Origin: Zoogloea sp.
GTDB lineage: Bacteria; Pseudomonadota; Gammaproteobacteria; Burkholderiales; Rhodocyclaceae
Direction: 5' to 3'
DNA: 64,000 nt
Assembly: GCF_017302315.1 (NCBI RefSeq)
Contig: NZ_JAFLDT010000004.1
Location: 1-64,000, forward strand
Below, piece after piece: positions 17,995 through 25,925 of this stretch. The notes below the pieces were generated by a model that made no database searches, had not been told where the DNA came from, and was given only the letters and a program-made list of their open reading frames with translations. Position numbers and translations under genes: made by a program. Numbering within the stretch: the stretch's first letter is position 1; every line of letters begins with the position of its first letter.

Positions 17995-18615
17995 TCACTG
18001 CGCCGGGAGCGGCAGGTGATGGTGCCAAGGGGCAGGTCGCCCTGCGCAGCCTGCAGCGCCTTGAAGAGCGCCAGGCCCCGGGGCCAGGCCCCGGGGCCAG
18101 GGGCCGTGGCCGGAATCCACGTTTATATGCCCGGCGGCGCCGATGTTCACAAGCTGGCTGCCCCAGCACTGGGCCCAATAGGCCGCCGACGACAGGCGCA
18201 CCCATGGATCGTTGGTGCTGGCCACCACCAGGCTGGGCGCCCCCAGAGGGCTGCGTGGAATCCAGCGTGCCAGGCTGGGCTGCTCTGGCGCGGTGCGGGC
18301 GCCACGCAAGCCCTGGGGCGTGAAACGCTCCGGGTCGGCCGGCGCCACCAGCAGTAGCCCGGCCACTTGCTCCGGTCGGCTGCTTGCCGCCAGAACCGCC
18401 GCCAGGCAGCCGAAGCTGTGGGCCACCAGCCATACCGGCCCCGGCGCGTGGTCGATGCCGTCGCGCACGGCCTGGGCCCAGTGGGGCAGCACGGGCTGCT
18501 CCCAGTCGATACCCGAGACGCGACGTGTCCCGGGCACCTGCGCTTCGAACCAGCTCTGCCAGTGGGCCGGCCCACTGCCGTGAAAGCCGGGGACGATCAA
18601 GGTGGTGTGCTGCAT
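17995..18615 (-). CDS. RBBP9/YdeN-like alpha/beta hydrolase with altered C-terminus
   Basis: Small serine hydrolase of 206 residues: VPGFHGSGPAHWQ at the N-terminus, nucleophile in AHSFGC, Asp in STNDPW and His in GHINVDSGH, so the catalytic triad is complete. A 13-bp tandem duplication (18071-18096) shifts the frame straight after GPWPRGLA. With one unit removed the frame would read LALFKALQAAQ, the usual family ending. The present protein instead ends in 30 Gly/Pro/Ala-rich residues. It may still fold, since all catalytic residues precede the shift, but it could be a gene in decay. Confidence 0.75.
   Translation of the reverse strand: MQHTTLIVPGFHGSGPAHWQSWFEAQVPGTRRVSGIDWEQPVLPHWAQAVRDGIDHAPGPVWLVAHSFGCLAAVLAASSRPEQVAGLLLVAPADPERFTPQGLRGARTAPEQPSLARWIPRSPLGAPSLVVASTNDPWVRLSSAAYWAQCWGSQLVNIGAAGHINVDSGHGPWPRGLAPGPGALQGAAGCAGRPAPWHHHLPLPAQ
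18071..18096. repeat. 13-bp tandem duplication inside the hydrolase gene
   Basis: Two exact copies of CCAGGCCCCGGGG abut, with a partial third copy (CCAG) after them. Because 13 is not a multiple of three, the duplication shifts the reading frame of the hydrolase near its 3' end. Confidence 0.9.
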
Positions 18616-18846
18616 GCTGCGGCCTCCGGGGCGCTGCGGGGGAGGCCTGAGTGTAGGCGCGCAACGCGGCTTACCGAACCAATTAATGTTGCGAAGCTAA
18701 TTCGTAGGATGGGGCGAAGTGAATCACTTCATATCGTTCTGTCATCAGCCTGGCTAGAGTTATGCCATTTGAGCCGATTGGTATGCCTCCTCATGCGGTG
18801 GAGAGCGGCATTGCGATGGCCATTTCTGTTGAAAGGGGGTGCCAGA

Positions 18847-20058
18847 ATGAAGGTGTTGAACAGCAGACGTGCCGCGGAGATTGTCGTCTTGATCGGCGCA
18901 GTCCTCATGGCTTCGTGTGGCGGTGGAGGTAGTGGTGGGGGCAGTGGTGAGGCTCCGGCTATCCAACGAGGTTTGTCTGTCGTGACCGGTGATCCGGAGT
19001 CCGAGCGAGGACAGATGTTGTCAAAGTCGCAAGACCAGTACTTCACGACAATGACGGTGGCCCCATCGGGTGTGCTGTACCTGGCCTACGACTGTGCAAT
19101 CAGGCGTGTCGGCCCCGACGGGCTTGTGCAGGACTTTGTGGGTGGCACCTGCGGTTACAGCGATGGCAGCGGGTCGGCGGCCCGTTTCAACAGGATTTAC
19201 GGGGTGGCGTCGGACGGGGATGGAAACCTGTTCGTGAGCGATACGGGCAATGCGGTCATCAGGAAGGTGAGTCGGTCAGGCGATGTCACCACCGTATCCG
19301 GGGCTGCGGGCCAGGCGGCGGTGGTCGACGGCCCGGCCAACTCGGTACGCTGGATGGCGCCCCGCGAGCTTGCGCTAGACCGCGGCGGGAACGTCTTCGT
19401 CGTGGACAGCCTAGACGCTCACATAACGAGCGGTCGACAAGTTCGCAAACTGCTGACCTCAGGAGAGGTGCAGAGCGTTGCTGGCGGCTCCCTGGACGAG
19501 TATTCCATTCCTGGTCGAATGGCTGTCGACTCGGTGGGGTCGCTCTACCTTACAGTAAAGAAAGGCGGTCTCATGGTGTGCATCGACCAGTGTCGCGGGT
19601 TTTTCAACAGCTCTTCAGTGCTTAAGATTGACACCGCTGGCCATGCTTCTACCCTGGCAGGATCAACGACAGTCGGTGCCATCGGTGCAGTGGACGGGCT
19701 GGCCAACGGGGCACGGTTCAGGTATGCGCAAGGCATCGACGTGGACGGTGTCGGGAACGTCTACGTGTCGGACGTGTTCAACGAGGCCATCAGGAAGATC
19801 GGGCCCGACGGAAGCGTCAGTACTGTGATCGGTGTGCTGCCCGAGAACGTGCCGGATACGAGCGTATCGAGTTTCAGCGCCTACGTCATCGGCGGGACTG
19901 TCGCAACCGGGGCATTGCCCGGTCGACTGCGACTGCCCGACGCGCTTGCGATAGGGCCAGACAACTCCTTGTATATCTCAGTGGCTCGATGGAAAAGCTA
20001 CTATGAAGAGCCATTTTCCGGCGGCAAAGGCTTTGCGGTGCTTCGAGCGGTTTTTTGA
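18847..20058 (+). CDS. NHL-repeat lipoprotein
   Basis: Protein of 403 residues with a lipoprotein signal ending in LMASC followed by a Gly/Ser linker. The rest consists of NHL-type beta-propeller blades with the repeating pattern GVASDGDGNLFVSDTGNAVI, then KVSRSGDVTTVSG, and again GIDVDGVGNVYVSDVFNEAI. NHL propellers usually bind proteins or carbohydrates, and the ligand here is unknown. GGGGG lies nine bases before the ATG at 18847; a longer in-frame extension from 18367 runs through the region opposite the hydrolase and is unlikely. Codon use is less GC-biased than in neighbours, which hints at transfer. Confidence 0.7.
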   Translation: MKVLNSRRAAEIVVLIGAVLMASCGGGGSGGGSGEAPAIQRGLSVVTGDPESERGQMLSKSQDQYFTTMTVAPSGVLYLAYDCAIRRVGPDGLVQDFVGGTCGYSDGSGSAARFNRIYGVASDGDGNLFVSDTGNAVIRKVSRSGDVTTVSGAAGQAAVVDGPANSVRWMAPRELALDRGGNVFVVDSLDAHITSGRQVRKLLTSGEVQSVAGGSLDEYSIPGRMAVDSVGSLYLTVKKGGLMVCIDQCRGFFNSSSVLKIDTAGHASTLAGSTTVGAIGAVDGLANGARFRYAQGIDVDGVGNVYVSDVFNEAIRKIGPDGSVSTVIGVLPENVPDTSVSSFSAYVIGGTVATGALPGRLRLPDALAIGPDNSLYISVARWKSYYEEPFSGGKGFAVLRAVF

Positions 20059-20067
20059 TAAACAGCG

Positions 20068-21232
20068 TTGAGCAAGGCACGCAAACATCTGCCCGCAAAC
20101 AACGGGGGCAGACCGGAATGGCATTCTGCCGCCGTCGCCCAGCCGTCTTCGGCAACCGGGTGCACGGCAACGGCCTTTGACGGCTTTCCCGTGGGCAGCA
20201 TTGCCCTGATCCGACGTGGCGACTGTACCTTCCCGGTGGAGGCTCGGAACGCCCACCTTGCAGGTGCGAGCGGAGTCGTGATCTACAACAATGTGGCGGG
20301 GGAGCTCAGGATCAACCTGCTGGAAGACTTCACCCCGAACATCCCGGTCGTATCGACCTCGCAGGAGGACGGCGAGCGTCTGGCCCGAACGGCCGGGCTC
20401 AGGATGCGGCTGGAGGCGCAGACCGTCCGTGGAAACATCCGCACGAGCAATGTGATCGCCGAGTTTGCCGGCTCCAACCCGGGGGGGGTCGTGGTGCTGG
20501 GTGGCCATCTTGATTCGGTGAATGCCGGGCCGGGTATCAACGACAACGGGAGCGGCGTGGCGGCGCTGCTTGAAGTCGCAGCGCAGGTGGTCAAGTCGAG
20601 GCCTTACGACACCGTCCGTATCGCGCTCTGGGGGGCCGAAGAGCTGGGTGACCTGGGATCGCAGTTCTACGTCGGGGCGCTTTCGCCCGCGCAGAAGGAG
20701 GCCCTGGCGCTCTACTTGAACTTTGACATGATCGGGTCGCCCAACGCCGGGTTCTTCGTCTACGACGGCGATGGATCAGGGGGGGGGTGCCGGGCCGTCG
20801 GGCTCTGGCGAGATCGAGCGCGTTCTCGAAGACTACTACCGCAGGCACGGGGTTCAGCCGCGTAGCGTGGATTTGAAGCTGTCGACAGACCATCTTTCGT
20901 TTGTGTCGGCCGGAATTCCCGTCGGCGGCATCTTCTCAGGCCACGACGGCATCAAATCGGCAGAACAGGCTGCACTCTGGGGCGGAACCAGCGGTGCGGC
21001 CTACGACCCTTGCTATCACAAGAGCTGCGATGTTCTCGCCAACGCCGACAACAGCGCGTTCCGCTTCAACGTGCCAGCGGTGCTTGCAGCCTCATGGCAC
21101 TTCGCCATGAGACCCGATCTGTCCCTGGCGAGCGTGCAGATGGCGGCCGCGCATACCGCAAGCGCTGCCCGCCTGTCTCCTGTGCTTGTCCGCGAAAGGC
21201 ATGGGCTTGCAGAAGGTACAAGCGTCCAATAG
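20068..21232 (+). pseudogene. M28-family metallopeptidase, N-truncated and frameshifted
   Basis: Two frames together encode a PA-domain-containing M28 aminopeptidase. The first (20068-20865) has the PA segment (IALIRRGDCTFPVEARNAHL) and metal ligands in GGHLDSV, INDNGSG, GAEELG and FDMIGSPN. The second (from about 20779) continues with GEIERVLEDYY and the last His in CYHKSCD. They join at a run of nine G (20779-20787); eight G would restore one frame. The usual signal peptide and first domain are missing: the frame opens with a TTG ten bases after the NHL gene. The gene is probably inactive, though a sequencing error in the G run cannot be excluded. Confidence 0.75.
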
Positions 21233-21282
21233 AAGCCCATCCCGGCCGCACGTGTCGCCGCATCGACGGCCAGCGTCCCCGC

Positions 21283-22542
21283 TTACAACAACCGAAACGC
21301 CAGCCCCGCCACCAGCGTCGGGGCAATGGCTGCTGCGAGCAACCCCAGCGGATTCACCGCCTCTTCGCTGAAGCTCCCCTTGAGGATGGACACGCCGGCC
21401 GGGTTGGGGGCGTTGGCGATGATGGTGAGGCCGCCGCCTGTCACCGCGCCGGCGACCAGGGCGTACTTGAAGTCGTCGGAGAGGCCTTCGACCAGAGAGC
21501 CCAGATAGGTCAGGGCGGCGTTGTCGGTGAAGGCGGTGAGGGCGGTGGCGCCAATGAAGACGGCGTCGCTGCTCATGCTCATCAGCAGGGGTTGCAGCCA
21601 CCATTGCTGCTGGCCACCCAGCACCACCAGCCCGGCCAGGAAGAAGGCCACCAGCAGGCCTTCCTTGAGAATCAGGCGGTCCTGGTGGCGGGTATAGGCG
21701 TGGGCGACGCCGAGGAAGAACAGGAACAGGCCCATGAAGATGGCGGGGTGGTGCGCAAACACCACCACGCCGATCAGGAACACGATGTGCACCAGGGTCA
21801 GCACGACGGGCACGCGGGGCGTGGCGTCATTGGTGCTGGCGGGGGCGAGGGCGCCCAGTTCCCGGTGGAACAGCAGGGTTGCCGCCAGGGCGTTGATACC
21901 CACCCCGATGGCGGCCTTCCAGCCGAAGTTTGCCAGCATGAAGGCCGTGTTCCAGTCCCACTTGGCGGCCACCATCAGCACCGGTGGCGCAGCGAAGGGC
22001 GTCAGGGTGCCACCGATGGAGATGTTGACGAAGAGCACGCCGAGGGTGGCGTACATCAGTCGGGTGGAGAGGCCGCGGGTGAAGAACTGGTCGCGCAGGA
22101 TCAGGGCGGCCAGGGTCATGGCGGCCGGCTCGGTGATGAAGGAGCCGAGCAGGGGCACGAAGGACAGCACGGTGAAATAGACGGCGACAGAACCGGGCAG
22201 GGGAATCGCCCGGGCGAGGAGGCGTACCGCTGCGGAGGCGGCGTGCAGGATGGGCCGCGTGCCGGCGATGACCATGATGGCGAAGACGAACATGGGTTCG
22301 GTGAAGTTGCGCGACTCGATGTAGTCGATGGCCGGGGCGGAACCCAGCAGGGCGAACATGGCGATCATCAGCACCATGGCCCAGAAGCCGAACACCACCT
22401 CGATCTCGCCCAGCAGGTGCCACAGGCCCGCATGCCGGGGCCCGGCGTGGGCCAGGCGCTCGAAGAACTTGGTGGCGAAGGTGTGCAGGATGGCGATGGC
22501 GAAGAGCGCAGCGCCAATGATCTCGATGGGGGTCGCAGTCAC
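21283..22542 (-). CDS. putative Na+/H+ antiporter (Na_H_antiport_3-like family)
   Basis: Inner-membrane protein of 419 residues with about 11 predicted helices. Conserved stretches include SFITEPAAMTLAALILRDQF, TLTPFAAPPVLMVA and TDNAALTYLGSL, with Asp and Glu inside membrane segments as in the ion transporter superfamily. The family is annotated as a putative sodium/proton antiporter on similarity only. The start is GTG at 22542, six bases after AGGAG. It lies 85 bases downstream of the TetR gene on the same strand, so the two may be co-transcribed. Confidence 0.75.
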   Translation of the reverse strand: MTATPIEIIGAALFAIAILHTFATKFFERLAHAGPRHAGLWHLLGEIEVVFGFWAMVLMIAMFALLGSAPAIDYIESRNFTEPMFVFAIMVIAGTRPILHAASAAVRLLARAIPLPGSVAVYFTVLSFVPLLGSFITEPAAMTLAALILRDQFFTRGLSTRLMYATLGVLFVNISIGGTLTPFAAPPVLMVAAKWDWNTAFMLANFGWKAAIGVGINALAATLLFHRELGALAPASTNDATPRVPVVLTLVHIVFLIGVVVFAHHPAIFMGLFLFFLGVAHAYTRHQDRLILKEGLLVAFFLAGLVVLGGQQQWWLQPLLMSMSSDAVFIGATALTAFTDNAALTYLGSLVEGLSDDFKYALVAGAVTGGGLTIIANAPNPAGVSILKGSFSEEAVNPLGLLAAAIAPTLVAGLAFRLL

Positions 22543-22627
22543 GCGGGGCTCCTGGGTGATGGGTGGGGCAGGGAAGTCTTACTCCTGACTCGCCCGTGAA
22601 GGGCAAGTTCCAGGCCGGGCGGCTGGA

Positions 22628-23239
22628 TCAGGGCTTCTGCAGCAGGAACTTCTCGACGAACTCCCGGCGTTGCTGGCGCTGGGTCTCGGTCCCCTGACCA
22701 CGCATCAGGGATTCACTGATCATGTAGCTGTAAAGCACGAAGGCACGCATGCCCGCCTCCTGGAAGTTGAAGCCCAGGGCCACGAAGCACTGGGACACAT
22801 AGGAGAGGCGTTTGGCGTCCACTTCATCCACGACCTGGCGGGCCATGTCGTCACGACGCGCCCAGGCCCGGATTGCCAGTTCGATGGAGGCCGAGTTGAA
22901 GGCGGCCGTGCCGCGGAAGGGAAGGGAGGCGAGCTCCCGCACAAGGGCTTCCGGGTCGGCGCCACTGCGTTCGAAGCGATTGATGATCTGTTCGGTGGCG
23001 GCGTCACGCCAGGACTTGAGCAGTTGCTTCAGCAGGTCATCCCGATCCTGGAAGTGCCAGTAGAAACTGCCGCGGGTGACCTTCAACCCCTTGGCCAGCA
23101 CGTCGACGCGCACGGCGTCGATGCTCTTGTCCACCAGCACTTCAGTGGCGGCCTTGATCCAGTCGGCGGGGGTGAGCTGCACCTTTCCGGGCGTTGTTGA
23201 GGGGGAAGCGGGAGGGGCAGGAGAGTCGGTTACTGACAT
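22628..23239 (-). CDS. TetR-family transcriptional regulator
   Basis: Regulator of 203 residues. The helix-turn-helix is at about residues 24-70 (WIKAATEVLVDKSIDAVRVD, then GLKVTRGSFYWHFQDRDDLL), followed by a ligand-binding domain without clear hallmarks. It is divergent from the aromatic operon starting at 23563 and is the obvious candidate to control it. The shared gap has two related palindromes (23363-23376 and 23533-23546) that could be its operators. No ribosome site precedes the ATG (the bases there are C-rich), so translation may be weak or leaderless. Confidence 0.85.
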   Translation of the reverse strand: MSVTDSPAPPASPSTTPGKVQLTPADWIKAATEVLVDKSIDAVRVDVLAKGLKVTRGSFYWHFQDRDDLLKQLLKSWRDAATEQIINRFERSGADPEALVRELASLPFRGTAAFNSASIELAIRAWARRDDMARQVVDEVDAKRLSYVSQCFVALGFNFQEAGMRAFVLYSYMISESLMRGQGTETQRQQRREFVEKFLLQKP

Positions 23240-23353
23240 GGGGAAAGGGGGGACAGCGGATGGCGGATTGTATCAGCTTCCTTGTGCATTTCCGGCCTGG
23301 CGCAGGGTCGGCCGGCGTTGTCCGGGGGGGGCTGCAGGGGTGATTTTTTGATG

Positions 23354-23376
23354 TTTATATCAATACAAATGTGTAC
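23354..23376 (-). promoter_or_regulatory. possible TetR operator and -10 of the tetR gene
   Basis: ATACAAATGTGTAC (23363-23376) matches 12 of 14 bases of the perfect palindrome ATACACATGTGTAT found before the hydrolase gene. On the minus strand a TATAAA (23354-23359) follows directly, so a repressor bound here would block transcription of tetR itself. Confidence 0.4.
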
Positions 23377-23480
23377 GGAAGTAATTTGGCTCAAGTTTAT
23401 CTATGGATGAGTAAGCATTGTTTATGTACGTAAGTTATTGAAAAACAGCCTATAAACTATAAATCTGGTGCTTCCGACTT

Positions 23481-23494
23481 TTGATCTGGATCAA
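23481..23494 (+). promoter_or_regulatory. perfect FNR-type box before the aromatic operon
   Basis: TTGATCTGGATCAA matches all ten conserved bases of the FNR/DNR consensus and extends to a 22-bp palindrome (23477-23498, arms ACTTTTGATC). With the centre at -41.5, a start point falls at A23529 and TATCCT (23517-23522) occupies the -10 position, a class II activator layout. The leader to the ATG at 23563 would be 34 bases. Confidence 0.7.
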
Positions 23495-23532
23495 AAGTGC
23501 TTGCCATCTGGGAAAATATCCTTACCATACAC

Positions 23533-23546
23533 ATACACATGTGTAT
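23533..23546. promoter_or_regulatory. 14-bp palindrome, candidate TetR operator
   Basis: ATACACATGTGTAT is a perfect palindrome located just after the predicted start point, where a bound repressor would block transcription. A related site lies before the divergent tetR gene, supporting a TetR operator pair. Confidence 0.5.
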
Positions 23547-23562
23547 TGAACGCGGAGACAAA

Positions 23563-24384
23563 ATGGACAAGCACCCCGGCATTGGCAAGAACCTTCTTGC
23601 CGCAGAGCACCAGACCAATTACCTGGAAGAGGGCAGCGGCAAGCCTCTCTTTCTGCTCCATGGTTCCGGCCCCGGCGTCTCCGCCTGGACCAACTGGGGC
23701 AAGGTCATGCCCGACCTGGCGCCCCACTTCCGGGTCATTGCTCCGGACATCGCGGGCTTTGGCTTCACCGAATTCAAGGCCGACAGCAAGTACGACATCA
23801 AGCTGTGGGTTCGCCATCTCACCGGGATCATGGATGCCCTGGGGATCGACAAGGCCTCCTTCGTCGGCAACTCCTTTGGTGGTGCGCTTTCCATCGGCCT
23901 GGCCCTGTTTGCCCCCCAGCGGGTGGACAAGCTGGTGCTTCTCGGCACCCCGGCCGGCGAGTTCGTGCAGACCCCGGGCCTGCGTTCGGCCTGGGAGTAC
24001 GAGCCGTCCATGGAGAACATGGAAAAGACCATGCGTCTCTTCCCGTTCAACCAGGACATCATCACCGAGGAAATGATCCGTACCCGCTACGAGGCCAGCG
24101 CCCGTCCCGGCGCCCAGGATGCCCTGCGCAAGCTGATCCCCAAGCCCAACAGCGACGGCCCCACCCTCGTCAAGGGCTTCCCCGAAGCCTCCGTTGCCAA
24201 GATCGAAGCGCCCACCCTGGTCCTGCACGGCCGTGAGGACGGCGTGGTCCCGCCCGAGTGCGGCTTCCTGCTGGCCCGGGCGATTCCCAAGACCGAGCTG
24301 CACCTGTTCGGTCAGTGCGGCCACTGGGTGCAGACCGAGCATCGCACCCGCTTCCTGCAACTGGTGCGCGACTTCTGCGCCTGA
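23563..24384 (+). CDS. meta-cleavage product C-C hydrolase (alpha/beta hydrolase)
   Basis: Hydrolase of 273 residues of the XylF/BphD/CarC type. The oxyanion segment is FLLHGSGPGVSAW, the nucleophile is Ser104 in GNSFGG, the acid is in HGREDGVVP and the His is in QCGHW. It is expected to cleave the ring-fission product into 2-hydroxypenta-2,4-dienoate and a carboxylic acid. It is the first gene of the operon and is followed 13 bases later by the ring-cleavage dioxygenase genes. GGAG precedes the ATG; an upstream in-frame TTG at 23497 lies inside the FNR-box region and is unlikely. Confidence 0.88.
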   Translation: MDKHPGIGKNLLAAEHQTNYLEEGSGKPLFLLHGSGPGVSAWTNWGKVMPDLAPHFRVIAPDIAGFGFTEFKADSKYDIKLWVRHLTGIMDALGIDKASFVGNSFGGALSIGLALFAPQRVDKLVLLGTPAGEFVQTPGLRSAWEYEPSMENMEKTMRLFPFNQDIITEEMIRTRYEASARPGAQDALRKLIPKPNSDGPTLVKGFPEASVAKIEAPTLVLHGREDGVVPPECGFLLARAIPKTELHLFGQCGHWVQTEHRTRFLQLVRDFCA

Positions 24385-24397
24385 CCCGGAGCTGCCC

Positions 24398-24694
24398 ATG
24401 AGCCGCAATGTGCTGGAAAAGCTGATGCACCAGTTGTGCGTTGATCGCGCCGTCAAGCAGCGCTTCAAGGAAGACCCGGAAGGCCTGCTGGCCCGCTATG
24501 CCCTCAGTGACGAGGAGCGGGCCATGGTCACCGGCTTTGATGTGGCTGCGATGCAGAAGCACGGGGTCAACGCCATGCTGACCCTCGGCTTCTGGACCGA
24601 GAACGCCCCCAATCGTCACCCCGCGGCCTACATGAAGGCCCTGCGCGGTGTTGCCTCCGAAGGCCAGGTGTTCTCGGCCGGCCTCAAGCAATAA
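24398..24694 (+). CDS. extradiol dioxygenase small (LigA-like) subunit
   Basis: Helical protein of 98 residues resembling LigA/CarBa (MHQLCVDRAVKQRFKEDP, then YALSDEERAMVTGFD), the small alpha subunit of class III extradiol dioxygenases. It caps the active site of the catalytic LigB-type subunit encoded next. Two-subunit enzymes of this kind include protocatechuate 4,5-dioxygenase and 2'-aminobiphenyl-2,3-diol dioxygenase. The ATG at 24398 lies 13 bases after the hydrolase gene. Confidence 0.85.
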   Translation: MSRNVLEKLMHQLCVDRAVKQRFKEDPEGLLARYALSDEERAMVTGFDVAAMQKHGVNAMLTLGFWTENAPNRHPAAYMKALRGVASEGQVFSAGLKQ

Positions 24695-24711
24695 GAACTC
24701 AGGAGTTTCCC

Positions 24712-25548
24712 GTGGGAAAAATCGTAGGCGGCTTTCTTGTGCCGCATGACCCGGTGATGTTCGTTGCGCCCGAAGCGCCGGCAGAAGACATTCGCAAGCG
24801 CATGTGGGGCGCGTACGACTCCTGTGCCGAGCGTCTGGCCGGGCTCAATGCCACCAGCGCGGTGATCATCGGTGCCGACCACTATTTCAACTTCGGCACC
24901 GGCTGCCTGCCCCAGTACCTGATCGGTACCGGTGATGTGGATGGCCCCCTGGACGTGCTGCCCGGCCTCAAGCGCCAGATCATTCCTGCCAGTGAAAAGC
25001 TGGCCGGGTTCATCGCCGATCACGGCCACGCCAACGGCTTCGACTGGGCGGTGGCGCGGGCTTTCACGGTGGATCACGCGGTGGCCATCCCTGATCGCCT
25101 GATCATCGATCCGGTGCGGGCCCGGGGCCAGTCCATCGGCACCATCCCGGTGTATATCGCGGCCGGTGTTGACCCCTTCATCAAGATGAAGCGGGCCATC
25201 GAGCTGGGCGGTGCCATCAAGGCGGCGGTGGAGGCCATGCCCGACGACGAGCGCGTCGTGGTGATCGGCAGCGGCGGCATCAGCCACTGGGTCGGTACCC
25301 CGGAGATGGGCAAGGTCAATGAGGCCTTCGACCGGGAAATCATGGATTACGCCTGCACCGGCAACCTGGCCGGGATTGGCGGCCTGTCCGACGAATACAT
25401 CCTCGAGAACGGCGGCAACGGTGGCATGGAGATCCGCCAGTGGGCGGTCGCCATGGGGGCCATGCCCGGAGCCCGCGGCGAAGTGATCGACTACGCCCCG
25501 GTCCCCGAGTGGGTCACCGGTCTGGGCTTCGTGCAACTGTTTGCCTGA
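24712..25548 (+). CDS. extradiol dioxygenase catalytic (LigB-like) subunit
   Basis: Protein of 278 residues of the class III extradiol dioxygenase family. Expected iron ligands are seen as His13 in LVPHDP, a His in GADHYFNF and a Glu further on; a His in GGISHW is conserved near the active site. It opens a catechol ring next to the hydroxyl groups using Fe(II) and oxygen. The start is GTG at 24712, six bases after AGGAG. With the LigA-like subunit and a C-C hydrolase it matches the CarBaBb-CarC combination rather than protocatechuate cleavage, which needs no hydrolase. Confidence 0.88.
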   Translation: MGKIVGGFLVPHDPVMFVAPEAPAEDIRKRMWGAYDSCAERLAGLNATSAVIIGADHYFNFGTGCLPQYLIGTGDVDGPLDVLPGLKRQIIPASEKLAGFIADHGHANGFDWAVARAFTVDHAVAIPDRLIIDPVRARGQSIGTIPVYIAAGVDPFIKMKRAIELGGAIKAAVEAMPDDERVVVIGSGGISHWVGTPEMGKVNEAFDREIMDYACTGNLAGIGGLSDEYILENGGNGGMEIRQWAVAMGAMPGARGEVIDYAPVPEWVTGLGFVQLFA

Positions 25549-25557
25549 GAGTCGCCC

Positions 25558-25902
25558 ATGTCCCAACCGATTTTGCTACTCAAACGTGCCGATCTCGAGC
25601 CCGGCAAGGTGCGCAAGTGCGAGGTGGGGGGTGTGGCGCTCGCCGTCTACAACCTCAATGGCACCTTCTACGCCACCCAGGATGGGTGCACCCACGCCAC
25701 TGCGTCCCTTTCCGAAGGCGACATCGTGGATGACGACTGCATCGCCTGTCCGGTGCACGACGGCACCTTCCATATCCCCACCGGCCAGCCCATGAGCTTT
25801 CCCTGCGAGCACCCCATCCGGACCTTCAAGGTCATTGATGAAGGTGAGGACGTGCTGGTGGATCTGGACCAGGAATCCGACGAAGCGGCCGACGCCGTCT
25901 AA
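25558..25902 (+). CDS. Rieske [2Fe-2S] ferredoxin of ring-hydroxylating dioxygenase
   Basis: Ferredoxin of 114 residues with the Rieske ligands Cys44-x-His46 (GCTHA) and Cys64-x2-His67 (CPVHDG). It passes electrons from the reductase (35680-36681) to the terminal oxygenase encoded just downstream. The C-terminus is acidic (DLDQESDEAADAV), as is usual for these electron carriers. It starts nine bases after the extradiol gene. Confidence 0.93.
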   Translation: MSQPILLLKRADLEPGKVRKCEVGGVALAVYNLNGTFYATQDGCTHATASLSEGDIVDDDCIACPVHDGTFHIPTGQPMSFPCEHPIRTFKVIDEGEDVLVDLDQESDEAADAV

Positions 25903-25925
25903 TCACAAAGAGGAGACACAAGACC

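Noticed and set aside
18701-18730. GTAGGATGGGGCGAAG followed by a GAAGTG-AAT-CACTTC palindrome, like part of a REP
   Set aside because: Only one partial head is present and no second copy was found in the window, so it is not called a repeat.
21010-22599. A 529-codon plus-strand frame
   Set aside because: It overlaps the antiporter gene on the other strand, which has a full set of membrane helices. The plus frame has low-complexity Gly/Gln/Glu-rich content.
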